Shown: positions 25,311 to 35,152 of the stretch, piece after piece | Layout of the letters: each line of letters opens with the position of its first letter | Numbering within the stretch: the first letter of the stretch is position 1 | Assembly (NCBI RefSeq): GCF_937616625.2 | Contig: NC_065574.1 | Span: 12,278,501-12,342,500, forward strand | DNA length: 64,000 nt | From: Mercurialis annua | Taxonomy: Eukaryota > Streptophyta > Magnoliopsida > Malpighiales > Euphorbiaceae | Reading direction: 5' to 3' | Program-made: the position numbers and the translations under genes | The notes under the pieces: generated by a model | Seen by the model: the letters and a program-made list of their open reading frames with translations, nothing else | Told to the model about the DNA's origin: nothing | The model's database searches: none

Positions 25311-25903
25311 TGATGGATACCGAATCCTACTGAAAGTATAATGGAGCCGAGTTGTAGGGGATCCACTCTCAGGCGACGCCGGACTCCCCCTGAAGACCGA
25401 AAGATACGGAGGAGATGCCGAATCTCTAAGATTCGGTAATACACTAATAAAGACCGAATCCCACATGATCCGCCAAGAGCGCGTCAGGTCCGGGATTCGG
25501 GTAAACGACTGAATATGGAAATATTGTCCTATTTGGACACAAATACTACATATGGAAGGATAAGCTCTACTTTAGGAAGATAAGACTATTTAGGAAGACG
25601 TTCCTAAATAGGACTCTTATCAGATTAAGGTAGATCTCGACAAATCAGGAGAATCTCTACGATACGGCCGAATCCCTACAAAGTAGGATTCACCTGCCTA
25701 ATACAACTCTACTAGGTATATTCGACTACTATAAAAGGAGCACGAGGTATGCCTAGAATCACAATTACATTCATATACTCAAAACGCTGCTCAAAGCTCT
25801 AGACTGACTTTAGCATCGGAGAGTTAATCGGACAACCACCGTCCGGTTAGCTTCTACCCTGTTTTGCAGGTTCACTCACCGATTCAGAAGGCAGACTCCA
25901 TCA
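25311..25903 (+). repeat. 5' LTR of the young retrotransposon
   Basis: A 593-bp LTR. A TATA box (TATAAAAG) at 25730-25737 probably drives sense transcription from about 25760. It matches the 3' LTR except at three sites: T/C near 25355 (GTTGTAGGGG), G/A near 25564 (ATAAGCTC) and A/G near 25882 (CCGATTC). Confidence 0.95.
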
Positions 25904-25905
25904 AT

Positions 25906-25924
25906 TGGCGCCGTCTGTGGGAAA
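25906..25924 (+). other. Primer-binding site
   Basis: TGGCGCCGTCTGTGGGAAA starts three bases after the 5' LTR. The first nine bases are complementary to the 3' end of plant tRNA-Asp (reading TGGCGCCGT), and the following bases diverge. This is the usual place and form of a minus-strand primer site in plant Ty3/gypsy elements. Confidence 0.7.
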
Positions 25925-25987
25925 AGCTTAACTAAACTTCAAAAGAAGGAGTTTTTCTGAACTCAAAAACAAATCTCATTGAAGAAG

Positions 25988-28468
25988 ATGACTTCTGAAA
26001 GAGTAAACCTGAAAGACAAACAACCAATGGACCCAAAAAGCACTCCGGAGATAATCAACGTGACGGAAGACGGGCTTCTCAACTCCGGGGAAAAAAGCAA
26101 CACCGGAGGGCTCTCTTTCTCAACACCCCAGTACCAAACTAATCTAATAAGAGGAAGCATCCCAATTGCTTTCAACCTAAGCACTGAAGAACAAGCACCA
26201 AACGCAGCGGCACAAGATCCACACAGCGAAATGCTGAAAAAGATACTAGAATCCGTACAGGCAAATCTTGACAGATTGGCTAATGAGGCCAAAAGAACAA
26301 ACGACAGGCACGAAGAAACTATGAAAATGCTAAGGGAAAACTTCAGCCCTACAGCTCCCAGAAGAAGAGAAAGAACAGGAAATGCAAACCCAGGCCGACG
26401 GGAGACAAGGGCAGAAAACAACAAAAGCAAGGAACCTCGGACCAGAGGAAACGAAGAAAGGAACGAAGCGAGAAACCAGCGAGAAAAGGAAACCAGCGAC
26501 GAGGAAAGTCCTGACAGAGAAAAATCTAACGAGGAATCACCGGAGGCACCCAGAAATGAGCACAACCAGGAGGACGCCCGAAGCGGTCTGAATACGAAAA
26601 GAGACGAACGAAGGGAGAAGGAAAAAGAAGACGCCCCACCAAGGAGTAAGCGACAAGAAAGAGATGCAGGGAAAGAACAAAATAAGAAAAAACACCAAGA
26701 AGGAGAGGGCGAATCGTCAGAGACACCCCAAAAAAGCAAAGCCACATATGTGGTGGAAGAAGATTTAGAAGAGAAGATCGCCAAAGCGCTCAAAAAACTA
26801 AAATCTGAAGAATTGGACATAGAGGACCTCAGGTTGAAAGGATCACCCCTCTCGCCCGAGATCATGAAGGAGACCATCCTGCACAGCATGAAGCTGCCGA
26901 CCTTGCCAATTTTCAATGGGGAAGGAGACCCCCGAGACCATACCTCTAGGTTCACAGCGACCATGGGGCTACTCAGCGTATCGGACGCCATCCTTTGCAG
27001 GGTTTTCCCTACCACGCTCACGGGCACAGCCCAGAGATGGTATAACAAATTAAAACCAGGCTCGATCAAAAGCTTCGCTTCGCTTTCAACAGAATTCCTC
27101 AACAGATATCTCACAAACATCCCAGCTAAAACCACTACCAGTATCCTAAGAGCCTGTATCCAAGAAGAAGGAGAAACCCTGCGAAGCTACATCGAACGAT
27201 TCAACAAGCAAGCTATGAAGATAGACAACCTGAACGTCGACATGGCGACAGAAGCATTGCGAGACGGGACGCGATTCGGAAAGCTGGTGGACAAGCTGCT
27301 AGTCAATAAACCCACAACTTTCTCGAACTTAATGGGCATAGCTCAGAAATACTTCGAGTTAGACGAAGGGCGAAGGGCGATTCGCGGAAAGGAAGCAAAA
27401 GGAAAAGAATCAAAAGAGAGATCCAGAGAAAAAACCAAGTCCAAACCTGATGACAGGAGAGGAAGACCCGAAGAAAGCAGACGATTCGCCCCCCAGACAA
27501 GATATGAATCGAGATACGATCCCAGAGATGATGAGAATAACTTCACTCCATTAAACACCAGCCGAACTAATGTCCTCATGTGGATCAAAGAAAACATCAA
27601 AAACGTGGTATGGCCACCCAAAATGAAAGCAGAAGCAAGAGACACCAGAAAGTACTGCAAATTTCACGACGATTACGGACACGAAACGGATAGCTGCAGA
27701 GACTTAAAGGTCGAGATCGAAAGAATGATCGACACAGGCGAACTGAGGAAATTTGTGGCCCGAAAAGAGAAGAGCAATGACAAGGGAGAAAAAAGAAACA
27801 GAGAAGACAAGCCAAAAGAAAAGGAAGACGAGCGCCCATCCAAAATTCTGGGAACCATACACATGATTAATGGTGGAGGGCATAGTAGCTCCACGATCAG
27901 GAGGAAGCAGAGGAAGGAAGTAATGAACATACGAGAAACTCACATGCCGCCAGTGATCTTCGATGTAGAAGACTATGAACACGTCAAAGCACCTCACAAC
28001 GATGCTTTGGTAGTGACTACTATCATTGAAAATTGGAACATGGAGCGGATCCTTATCGACGAAGGAAGTGCAGTAAACCTCATGACAAATGCAGCATACA
28101 AAATGTTGGGAGGAACAGCGTCAAGGTTACGCCGAGTCCCAATTCCGCTATCAGGACTCGGTGGACCCTCCATCACCCCGCTGGGAGCAGTCACCTTGGA
28201 AGTAATAATCGGCCCAGAAAGAGGAATGAACAAGAAAATCATGTCACTATTTAACATAGTGGACATGGAATTGACATATAATGCCATCCTAGGAAGACCT
28301 TTCCTCCATGACTCGGCAGCGGTAACCAGCATCAGAGCACTGGCAATGAAGGTACCGACTGAAAAGGGAGTAGTGACGCTGAGAGGAGACCAAGGAATAG
28401 CCAAGAAGTGCTATGATGAGTCAGTGGTGGATCTCAAAGAAAACAAGACCGAAAAGAAGGAAGAATAG
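25988..28468 (+). CDS. gag-pro: Retrotransposon Gag-protease polyprotein, intact
   Basis: An 826-aa uninterrupted frame; I start at the ATG at 25988 (MTSERVNLKD). Residues 110-260 are highly charged and disordered (Glu, Arg, Lys). A Retrotrans_gag domain spans about 300-410 (FPTTLTGTAQRWYNKL, then LSTEFLNRYL). Around residue 554 a zinc-binding motif, YCKFHDDYGHETDSC, has the C-H-H-C form usual in Tat-lineage Gag. An aspartic-protease domain starts near 687 (LIDEGSAVNLM, active Asp) and continues to ILGRPFL near 768. The frame ends shortly after the protease with no RT frame in any phase. It provides capsid and maturation functions of the retrotransposon particle. Base composition is A/G-rich on the sense strand. 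Its intactness fits the youth of the LTRs. Confidence 0.92.
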   Translation: MTSERVNLKDKQPMDPKSTPEIINVTEDGLLNSGEKSNTGGLSFSTPQYQTNLIRGSIPIAFNLSTEEQAPNAAAQDPHSEMLKKILESVQANLDRLANEAKRTNDRHEETMKMLRENFSPTAPRRRERTGNANPGRRETRAENNKSKEPRTRGNEERNEARNQREKETSDEESPDREKSNEESPEAPRNEHNQEDARSGLNTKRDERREKEKEDAPPRSKRQERDAGKEQNKKKHQEGEGESSETPQKSKATYVVEEDLEEKIAKALKKLKSEELDIEDLRLKGSPLSPEIMKETILHSMKLPTLPIFNGEGDPRDHTSRFTATMGLLSVSDAILCRVFPTTLTGTAQRWYNKLKPGSIKSFASLSTEFLNRYLTNIPAKTTTSILRACIQEEGETLRSYIERFNKQAMKIDNLNVDMATEALRDGTRFGKLVDKLLVNKPTTFSNLMGIAQKYFELDEGRRAIRGKEAKGKESKERSREKTKSKPDDRRGRPEESRRFAPQTRYESRYDPRDDENNFTPLNTSRTNVLMWIKENIKNVVWPPKMKAEARDTRKYCKFHDDYGHETDSCRDLKVEIERMIDTGELRKFVARKEKSNDKGEKRNREDKPKEKEDERPSKILGTIHMINGGGHSSSTIRRKQRKEVMNIRETHMPPVIFDVEDYEHVKAPHNDALVVTTIIENWNMERILIDEGSAVNLMTNAAYKMLGGTASRLRRVPIPLSGLGGPSITPLGAVTLEVIIGPERGMNKKIMSLFNIVDMELTYNAILGRPFLHDSAAVTSIRALAMKVPTEKGVVTLRGDQGIAKKCYDESVVDLKENKTEKKEE

Positions 28469-28688
28469 GAATGAAAAACGACCCATCATCGGTAACGACT
28501 CTCCGTCTTACCAGATGGCGTCAAATCTATCTTTAATGCTTTGTATGCCATCTTTTTATCAATAAAAATTCAATTTCGCTACCATCTGATTAGCCAGACG
28601 AACCAATAAAGAAATAAAAATCAAGAACAGCCACGAATGATTAAATCAAAGACGAAAGAAGAAAAAATAAATTAAAGATCAAACTCAA

Positions 28689-28978
28689 GAAAAGCTAAAA
28701 GCCAAGAAAATGAGTTTAAATTAACTCAAAGCAAAATCGCCGAACCAGGCAAATCGCCACGAAAGGCTAAGAGCCAAGAAAATGAGTTTAAATTAACTCA
28801 AAGCAAAATAGCCGAACCAGGCAGATCGCCACGAAAGGCTAAAAATGAGTTTAGATTAACTCAGAAAAGGCAAATCGCCAAAAAAGAGTTTAGATTAACT
28901 CGAAGCAAAAACAAAAATAAAGAGTTTAGATTAACTCTACAAAAAGCAACGCCAAGAACAGGGTTTAGAATAACCCTC
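28689..28978 (+). repeat. Tandem hairpin repeats between gag-pro and the antisense gene
   Basis: Five or six shrinking repeats. The first two units are about 72 bp and share GCCAAGAAAATGAG and GCCGAACCAGGC; later units keep only the core GAGTTTARATTAACTC. In each core GAGTT pairs with AACTC. The last copy (about 28961-28977) reads GGGTTTAGAATAACCC, where both arms changed together, preserving pairing. Tandem repeats at this place are typical of Tat/Ogre elements. Confidence 0.8.
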
Positions 28979-29107
28979 GAGGCAAGACAAGTACATAAAG
29001 ATAAGGCAAAAGCACATTTCGAAGAAAAACGAAGAAAATATATTCATAAATTGCGAATTACAAAAAGCAAAATTAATACATCAGCAAATACAATCAAAAG
29101 AAAACTA

Positions 29108-31008
29108 CTAGACACGGTCTTTAAAAATCTTGACGAGGAGATCACGGGCGATGGTCTGGGGATCCAACCCGTTAACCCCAGAAAGATCAATATTGGGATT
29201 CTGCTCCAGAAGCTTCTTCCCAATCGCAAGGCGATACTCGCTTATCAGAGCAGAGTAAAAAGCCTTCGTATCTAGCAGACGGATGTGAAGACCTTCAACC
29301 TCCGATCTAAGACTATCCATCTCCCCACCAACAAGGGAATTGATCCGAATGAGCTCCTCAATCTCTTGAGTCAAGTCATCGGTCTTTTTCTCAATCACTT
29401 TCACTTGGCGATCATTAATCGCATCCTGCGCCTTGAGCTGCGCCAGAAGGGAATCATGCTCTTCCAAAGAGGCCTTCAATTTCGCCCTTTCAGACTCGGA
29501 AGTCGCCAAAAGAGCAGACAGACGCTCGACCTCCTCCTCGGCACACTGTCGGCGGTCGTTCAATACCAGAACAGATTGAAGGGCCTACACACCAGAAATA
29601 AACAAATAAGAAAGCAACTGAATACAAAAAACATATTATACTCAAGAAAGAAAGCACTTACAGAGAAACCATGAAAACAAGCCAGATCGGAAAGCTCCTG
29701 ACCCGGCCTACCACAGAACCACGTGACATCATCAGGAATCGCCAAAGTCCGGATATATTCCGCTAGCACTCTCGGATTCAGCAAACTGGCAGGATCCTGA
29801 CCTTCGACCCATTGAACCAAGTCTGGAGCAGAAGAAGAGCTTCCAGGAAAACTCTCCCTCGTTGGAGAATCATCGACAACTCGACGTCTTTTTCTAGACG
29901 GAGAATCCGGGTCTCGACCTAGAGAAATCTCTCCCGAATCAGCAACAACAGGCCCCTCTGAGGCCACACCCCCAACTCCCCCCGAAACGATAGATGATGC
30001 TAGAGGGGGAAGTAGTGACGGAATCGCCTCGTCGCCGACTGGAACAGCCGAGTCATCACCATCATCATCATTTATAACAATAACCTCAGGCAACGCTACC
30101 TCGGCGGAAGCTAGGGGGATATCAACAGGAGCTCCATCCACGACAATGTCGCCAGGAATAACGTTGGCGACAGGAACGTCAGGACCACCCATCGGAACGT
30201 CCAAATCTACTTGAAATCCGGAAAGGAAATCGTCAGAAGAAGAAGACATCCTACAAAAGAAACATTAAAAAGAACTTAAGCAAATTAATATACCTTGAAC
30301 AAAAGAGTAGCAAAGATCCGCCAAGCCTCGAGGAGGATCCTCCAAAGGAAACCATCGACTCCGAAGATGACTATTAACCAAGACATCTAAAATGGGACGA
30401 GACACAATACTACAAGAAGATATGTCAAAAGCAAGTTTTGACTCAGATAAACTTAAAGGAGAAGAACAGCTCCGAACTGGATGAGAAGAAAAACCATCCG
30501 AAAAATGAAGAAAAGCAAATTTATGATAGACAATAAAGAAACGCCTTCGCCAGCGACTGGTTAGGCAAGGAAGATAAATACGAGATCGCCCTTCTCTACC
30601 AAGGGCGAAAACGAAGCAGCCATCACACTTCCTAAAATCTACAAAATGATATAACACTCCGAGAGAAGGGGCACAGCCCCGGAGCCTACATGCCTCCGAA
30701 AAGGCAAGCACTACTCTAATCGTACCAGGGTAAAGTTGCCCTAGAGCAACCTTTAAATCCCTACACACTTCTACTAAAAATGGATCCAAAGGAAACCTAA
30801 GACCAGCAGCAAATTGCTCTTCAAAAAGAACCGCCCTACAAGAAGATCCGGGAGAATCAGACGCAGCCATATCGACACCGGGTAATATTACCCTATAATC
30901 AAAAGGAAAACTATACTTAAAATAGATATCTAAGACTTCATCCCTACGAAGCTTCGATCGGGTAAAAGCCATAGCAGCGCAAGCATCTTCCACTCGACTA
31001 AGAGGCAT
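29108..31008 (-). CDS. Antisense spliced gene of the retrotransposon (gypsy-type transposase_28-like)
   Basis: Minus-strand exons: 31008-30294, 30250-29662 (or from 30209) and 29584-29108, with GT-AG introns. The first exon (238 aa) begins MPLSRVEDACAAMAFTRSKL and contains LRFPLDPFLVEVCRDLKVAL and RVVLAFSEACRLRG, which resemble the plant 'putative gypsy type transposon' domain (PF04195). Exon 2 is acidic with a basic RKRRR stretch, a possible nuclear signal. Exon 3 (158 aa) is heptad-like (EEEVERLSALLATSESERAK), a probable coiled coil. A likely 5'-UTR intron precedes the ATG: a donor CAG|GTATG near 31194 and an acceptor TTCTAG at about 31010. The exon 1-2 join at the best acceptor (30250) shifts frame to an early stop; a weaker acceptor before 30209 keeps the frame. 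The function is unknown. Confidence 0.75.
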
Positions 31009-31319
31009 CCTAGAACAGGGAATCACAAACATAAACACAAAATAAGGATCAAACAAAAAATATATTGAAGAACACGTTGAAGAACATATCAAAGAACAAC
31101 AAGTACAGAAGAAATTTCCAGAACACAAAGCATGGAGAATATACAAAGAGGAAAGCCATATTAACATCCAAACAACGAAAGAAAACATACCTGAAAAATC
31201 TGGAGAAAACAAGTCACGAAGAATCAAATAATCAAACGAAGAACGAAAAGGAAATAGCTACAAGAAATGAGGGTAAATTCGAAAAGCAAAGTAAGAGGGA
31301 AAAGAAGAAATGCGAAGAG

Positions 31320-31336
31320 ATTAAATACAAAACGCT
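31320..31336 (-). promoter_or_regulatory. Candidate TATA element for the antisense gene
   Basis: The minus strand reads TTGTATTTAATCTC, followed by a pyrimidine-rich leader running to the putative 5'-UTR intron near 31194. The position fits a core promoter for the antisense gene. A 19-bp near-identical direct repeat (GAAACGACTCGCCCG, 31402 and 31423) lies just upstream and could be a regulatory duplication. This is inference only. Confidence 0.3.
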
Positions 31337-31521
31337 TTTGAATCATTAACCGTTTAATCATCAAATGCCAACACGTGGCAACGCAGAATCTTACTAAATA
31401 TGAAACGACTCGCCCGGAATACGAAACGACTCGCCCGTATAAAAGAACTCAGCTCCAAAAGAGCTAAAATCCACTAAGGCATAAATGCCAAACTACTTCA
31501 GCTCACTTGCGGGGGGGCTAA

Positions 31522-32114
31522 TGATGGATACCGAATCCTACTGAAAGTATAATGGAGCCGAGTTGCAGGGGATCCACTCTCAGGCGACGCCGGACTCCCC
31601 CTGAAGACCGAAAGATACGGAGGAGATGCCGAATCTCTAAGATTCGGTAATACACTAATAAAGACCGAATCCCACATGATCCGCCAAGAGCGCGTCAGGT
31701 CCGGGATTCGGGTAAACGACTGAATATGGAAATATTGTCCTATTTGGACACAAATACTACATATGGAAGGATAAACTCTACTTTAGGAAGATAAGACTAT
31801 TTAGGAAGACGTTCCTAAATAGGACTCTTATCAGATTAAGGTAGATCTCGACAAATCAGGAGAATCTCTACGATACGGCCGAATCCCTACAAAGTAGGAT
31901 TCACCTGCCTAATACAACTCTACTAGGTATATTCGACTACTATAAAAGGAGCACGAGGTATGCCTAGAATCACAATTACATTCATATACTCAAAACGCTG
32001 CTCAAAGCTCTAGACTGACTTTAGCATCGGAGAGTTAATCGGACAACCACCGTCCGGTTAGCTTCTACCCTGTTTTGCAGGTTCACTCACCGGTTCAGAA
32101 GGCAGACTCCATCA
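31522..32114 (+). repeat. 3' LTR of the young retrotransposon
   Basis: A 593-bp copy of the 5' LTR with three transitions. It is preceded by GCGGGGGGGCTAA (31509-31521), the expected place of the polypurine tract. The TSD GTTAG follows at 32115-32119. Confidence 0.95.
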
Positions 32115-32119
32115 GTTAG

Positions 32120-33460
32120 TTTATTCGATATTGTTGATTTTGTATTGATTTTGTGTTGATATTGAAATTGACGAAAAACGTTAACAGTAAAAAAAGTCAA
32201 AAATTAAATATGTTATAAATATTAAGTGCATGAATATAATGGTGAAAAAAATTAAAAATGATGAAAGAAAATATTAGAAAATCAGAGTTAATATAAAAAG
32301 TAAACTTTTTAGAAAATAGTATAAAGAAAATTGGTATGAAATGTAAAGATTTAAAAAAAAGTAAAAAAGTAAATGTTGGAGAAAAAAATAATATTTTATA
32401 TAAGCCGCTTAAATATGTCATTTTTGAGGGCCAAACATTTTGGCCCAAAATAGACGTAAGCCACGGGTAAAGATGACATCTATCGATTGTTGGCTTATTT
32501 TCAATAAATTTACACTCAGAAATCACTCAAACCGCACACTTCCAACTTTGACAGAATTACGATAATGCCATTATGCTGCCTTCTACTCCCTTTTTTCATG
32601 AAGTCGAATTCTGTTTCCGCAACCGCATCAATTATGCATATATTTAAGTGATTAAATAATTAAAAATATAATGTGATTTATCAGTATTGTATTGATAAAT
32701 TTATCCAGAATTAAGTATATTTTGATTATAATAGCACGATGTCATTATAATATTTTGTCATTTTAACAATTTAATAAGAAAATTATTCAAGTATTTAATA
32801 TTATTTCTTTAAGTTAATGTTTAACCTTTCTTAAGATAAAAAATTTAAGTTCAAATGTATATTTAAATATATGATGAAAAAATAACTTCAAAATTAAATT
32901 TTTTTATTTTTTATTTGAATTAAATAATATCGATATACAAAGTCAATAAGAATAATTTGTGACTTTAATGAAATCATTGAAAATATAAAATTTACTAATT
33001 TTTAATATTATATATGCAATTTTAATTTGATAAAAATAAAAATAATTATATATTTATAATTTTTTATATGGATAAAAAAGAGCTTATAGTCCAAATTTAA
33101 ATATATTATAGATAATAACAAATCATTAAAATATATAAAATATTACGATTAATTTAATTAGTATGATTTAATTGATTTAATAAAACATACAAAAATGTAA
33201 TTAACAAAGATAAAAACATAAAAAAAGCTAAAATATTATTTTATTTTCCAGCTAAAAGACCTACTTTAAATAACATTAAAATTATAAAATTTATTTTTAT
33301 AAATTAAAATGCAGGAATCCAAAAGAAAAGGTGCAGAAATTTAAAAATGAATTATTATCTATTTTTATTTGATAATTAATTGTACAAGACTAAATAATAA
33401 GAAAGATTAATTACAGACCAGTTAAATAAAAAGGAAATAGTATAGGACCTGAATACTTCC
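32120..33460. other. AT-rich intergenic DNA
   Basis: The GTTGAT-rich repeat seen before the retrotransposon continues to about 32165. After that there is only AT-rich sequence with short frames. No gene or delimitable element is seen. Confidence 0.45.
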
Positions 33461-33464
33461 TAGA

Positions 33465-33730
33465 AAGTATACTATTATCATAATCTATTTTCATAACAAT
33501 GTCATACATATTAGCATAACATTATCATAATGTACTTTATTGTAACCTTTTATCATAATCTTATCATACTATTATCATAACCGTATTATATTATCATTAT
33601 AATCTACTGTTATCATAAACCGCATAATGCATAAATATTTTATGTACATCATCATAAAGAATTATGATACAAATATGATGATGTTATGATATTGATATGA
33701 TAATGTTATAATACCGATATGATATTAAAT
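33465..33730. repeat. Dyad array of TATCATAA / TTATGATA motifs
   Basis: About eight TATCATAA-like motifs occupy the left two thirds, and TTATGATA/ATATGATA motifs occupy the right part. They are arranged about a palindromic centre, CATAAATATTTTATG, at 33630-33644. It is probably a degraded inverted-repeat element. Confidence 0.4.
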
Positions 33731-35152
33731 GCATTGTTTTTTTTACTGAAAATCATTTTTTCAGCAGATCTTTTAGATCTAAAACTGAAACAATTGTTTG
33801 TCATTAATTTCAAACTGAAATAAACATCAACAATAAATATGAAAAATTGATATTTTTGATCTTTCTTCAAAGTCATGATTTAGAAAAAAGATTAGAGAGA
33901 GAAAGAGATAATTGCCATGAATTAAGAAAAACTGCTAAAATTAAATACAAAATAGCGGCGGCGGAAATTCGGAAAAGGAATGACGAAGAAAAAGAATGAG
34001 AGAGAGAGAGTATTCATAGAATAATGTTATTAAACAAGTAGTTATTAATATAACAAAAGTAATTTTTAGAGTAAAATGTAAAAAGTTTAAACATCGAAAG
34101 TATTTTTTCTCTAATTTTTAGTGAGGTAAGAATTATAATTATCGTTAAAAATAAAATATTTATCCTACATTTCTCAATATTCAAATGTGTTTTAAATTTT
34201 AATATTAAATAGTCAGTTTTCATCTTACGCAGAAATTCTTGATTTTTATTTAAAAAAAATGTTACTTTTCTAAATATATTTTACTGTGGATGATGATTTA
34301 AATTGTTTTATTTTATTTTTCTACACCAAATGTGTCATATAATGGATATTCTATCATATTTTCAATAATTTATAATATTTATTTTTTAGAAAAAGTAATT
34401 TAGAATTTATTTGAACTATTTATAGGTAATTTATAATTTAAACATATAATACTTTTTTTACATATATGAACTTTTCTATCCATATAAATTTTATATTTTA
34501 TATCTAATTTACAAAGATTGAAAAAATTAATACATAATTTGATTTGTGTTTCTCATCAGTTTTTTTTGTAATCAAATCATTGTGAGATTATCTAATAAAA
34601 ACGAATTTAATAGAAAGTCAATGTGACATATCAGACTAAAAAAATAGTCCGACTATTATCTTATATACAAAATTTAAATAAGTGATCAGATTTTAAATTA
34701 TAAATTAATCATATTTCATAAAATCTGTTAAACAAAATTCAAATAATAGGGATCTTAATATGAAATGAATTAAGGTTATCCTTTATGTTCTTTTAATTTT
34801 GAACAATTGAAAAGAATAAGCGTTCGTGAAAAAAATTGAACTCCACAATTTAAATAAAATACTGCCAAATATTTATAACATTTGAGTTATAGCTAACCGT
34901 AATATATATTATTATTATATTGAAAGAAAGAATATTAATTATTGGAAGCTGAAAATATCACATAAACATGTGTGGAAGTAAAGAATGTACTTATTTACAC
35001 AATATATGTGGCAAGTACTGTGTACACATTTCCATATATTAGCCACCGAGTAATAAGATTATGGTGTGTAGCAGTAACCTTTAGCTCAACAATTCATTAG
35101 CTTTTGTGGAGTGAAGTTGCAGAGACAAAACTGAAAAAGAGAGGGAAAAGAC
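33731..35152. other. AT-rich intergenic DNA and promoter side of the flavoprotein gene
   Basis: No gene was found. A short GA repeat lies at about 33995-34008. The region directly left of 35153 should contain the promoter of the downstream gene; I see no single convincing TATA box among many AT runs. Confidence 0.45.

Larger units (their letters stand above)
25311..32114 (+). mobile_element. Young non-autonomous Tat-like LTR retrotransposon with antisense gene
   Basis: A 6804-bp element with two 593-bp LTRs (25311-25903, 31522-32114) that begin TGATGGATACC and end GACTCCATCA. A perfect 5-bp TSD, GTTAG, lies at 25306-25310 and 32115-32119. The LTRs differ at only three positions, all transitions, so insertion was recent. 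The internal order is a primer-binding site, a gag-protease ORF, a tandem hairpin-repeat block, an antisense spliced gene and a G-rich polypurine-like tract just before the 3' LTR. Reverse transcriptase, RNase H and integrase are entirely absent. Tandem repeats and extra antisense ORFs near the 3' end are known features of Tat/Ogre-lineage Ty3/gypsy elements, hence the lineage call. Confidence 0.92.

Noticed and set aside
25963..27135. A 390-codon minus-strand frame opposite gag
   Set aside because: Shadow of the A/G-rich gag frame, composed of Ser/Leu/Phe runs with no domain; the true antisense gene is at 29108-31008.
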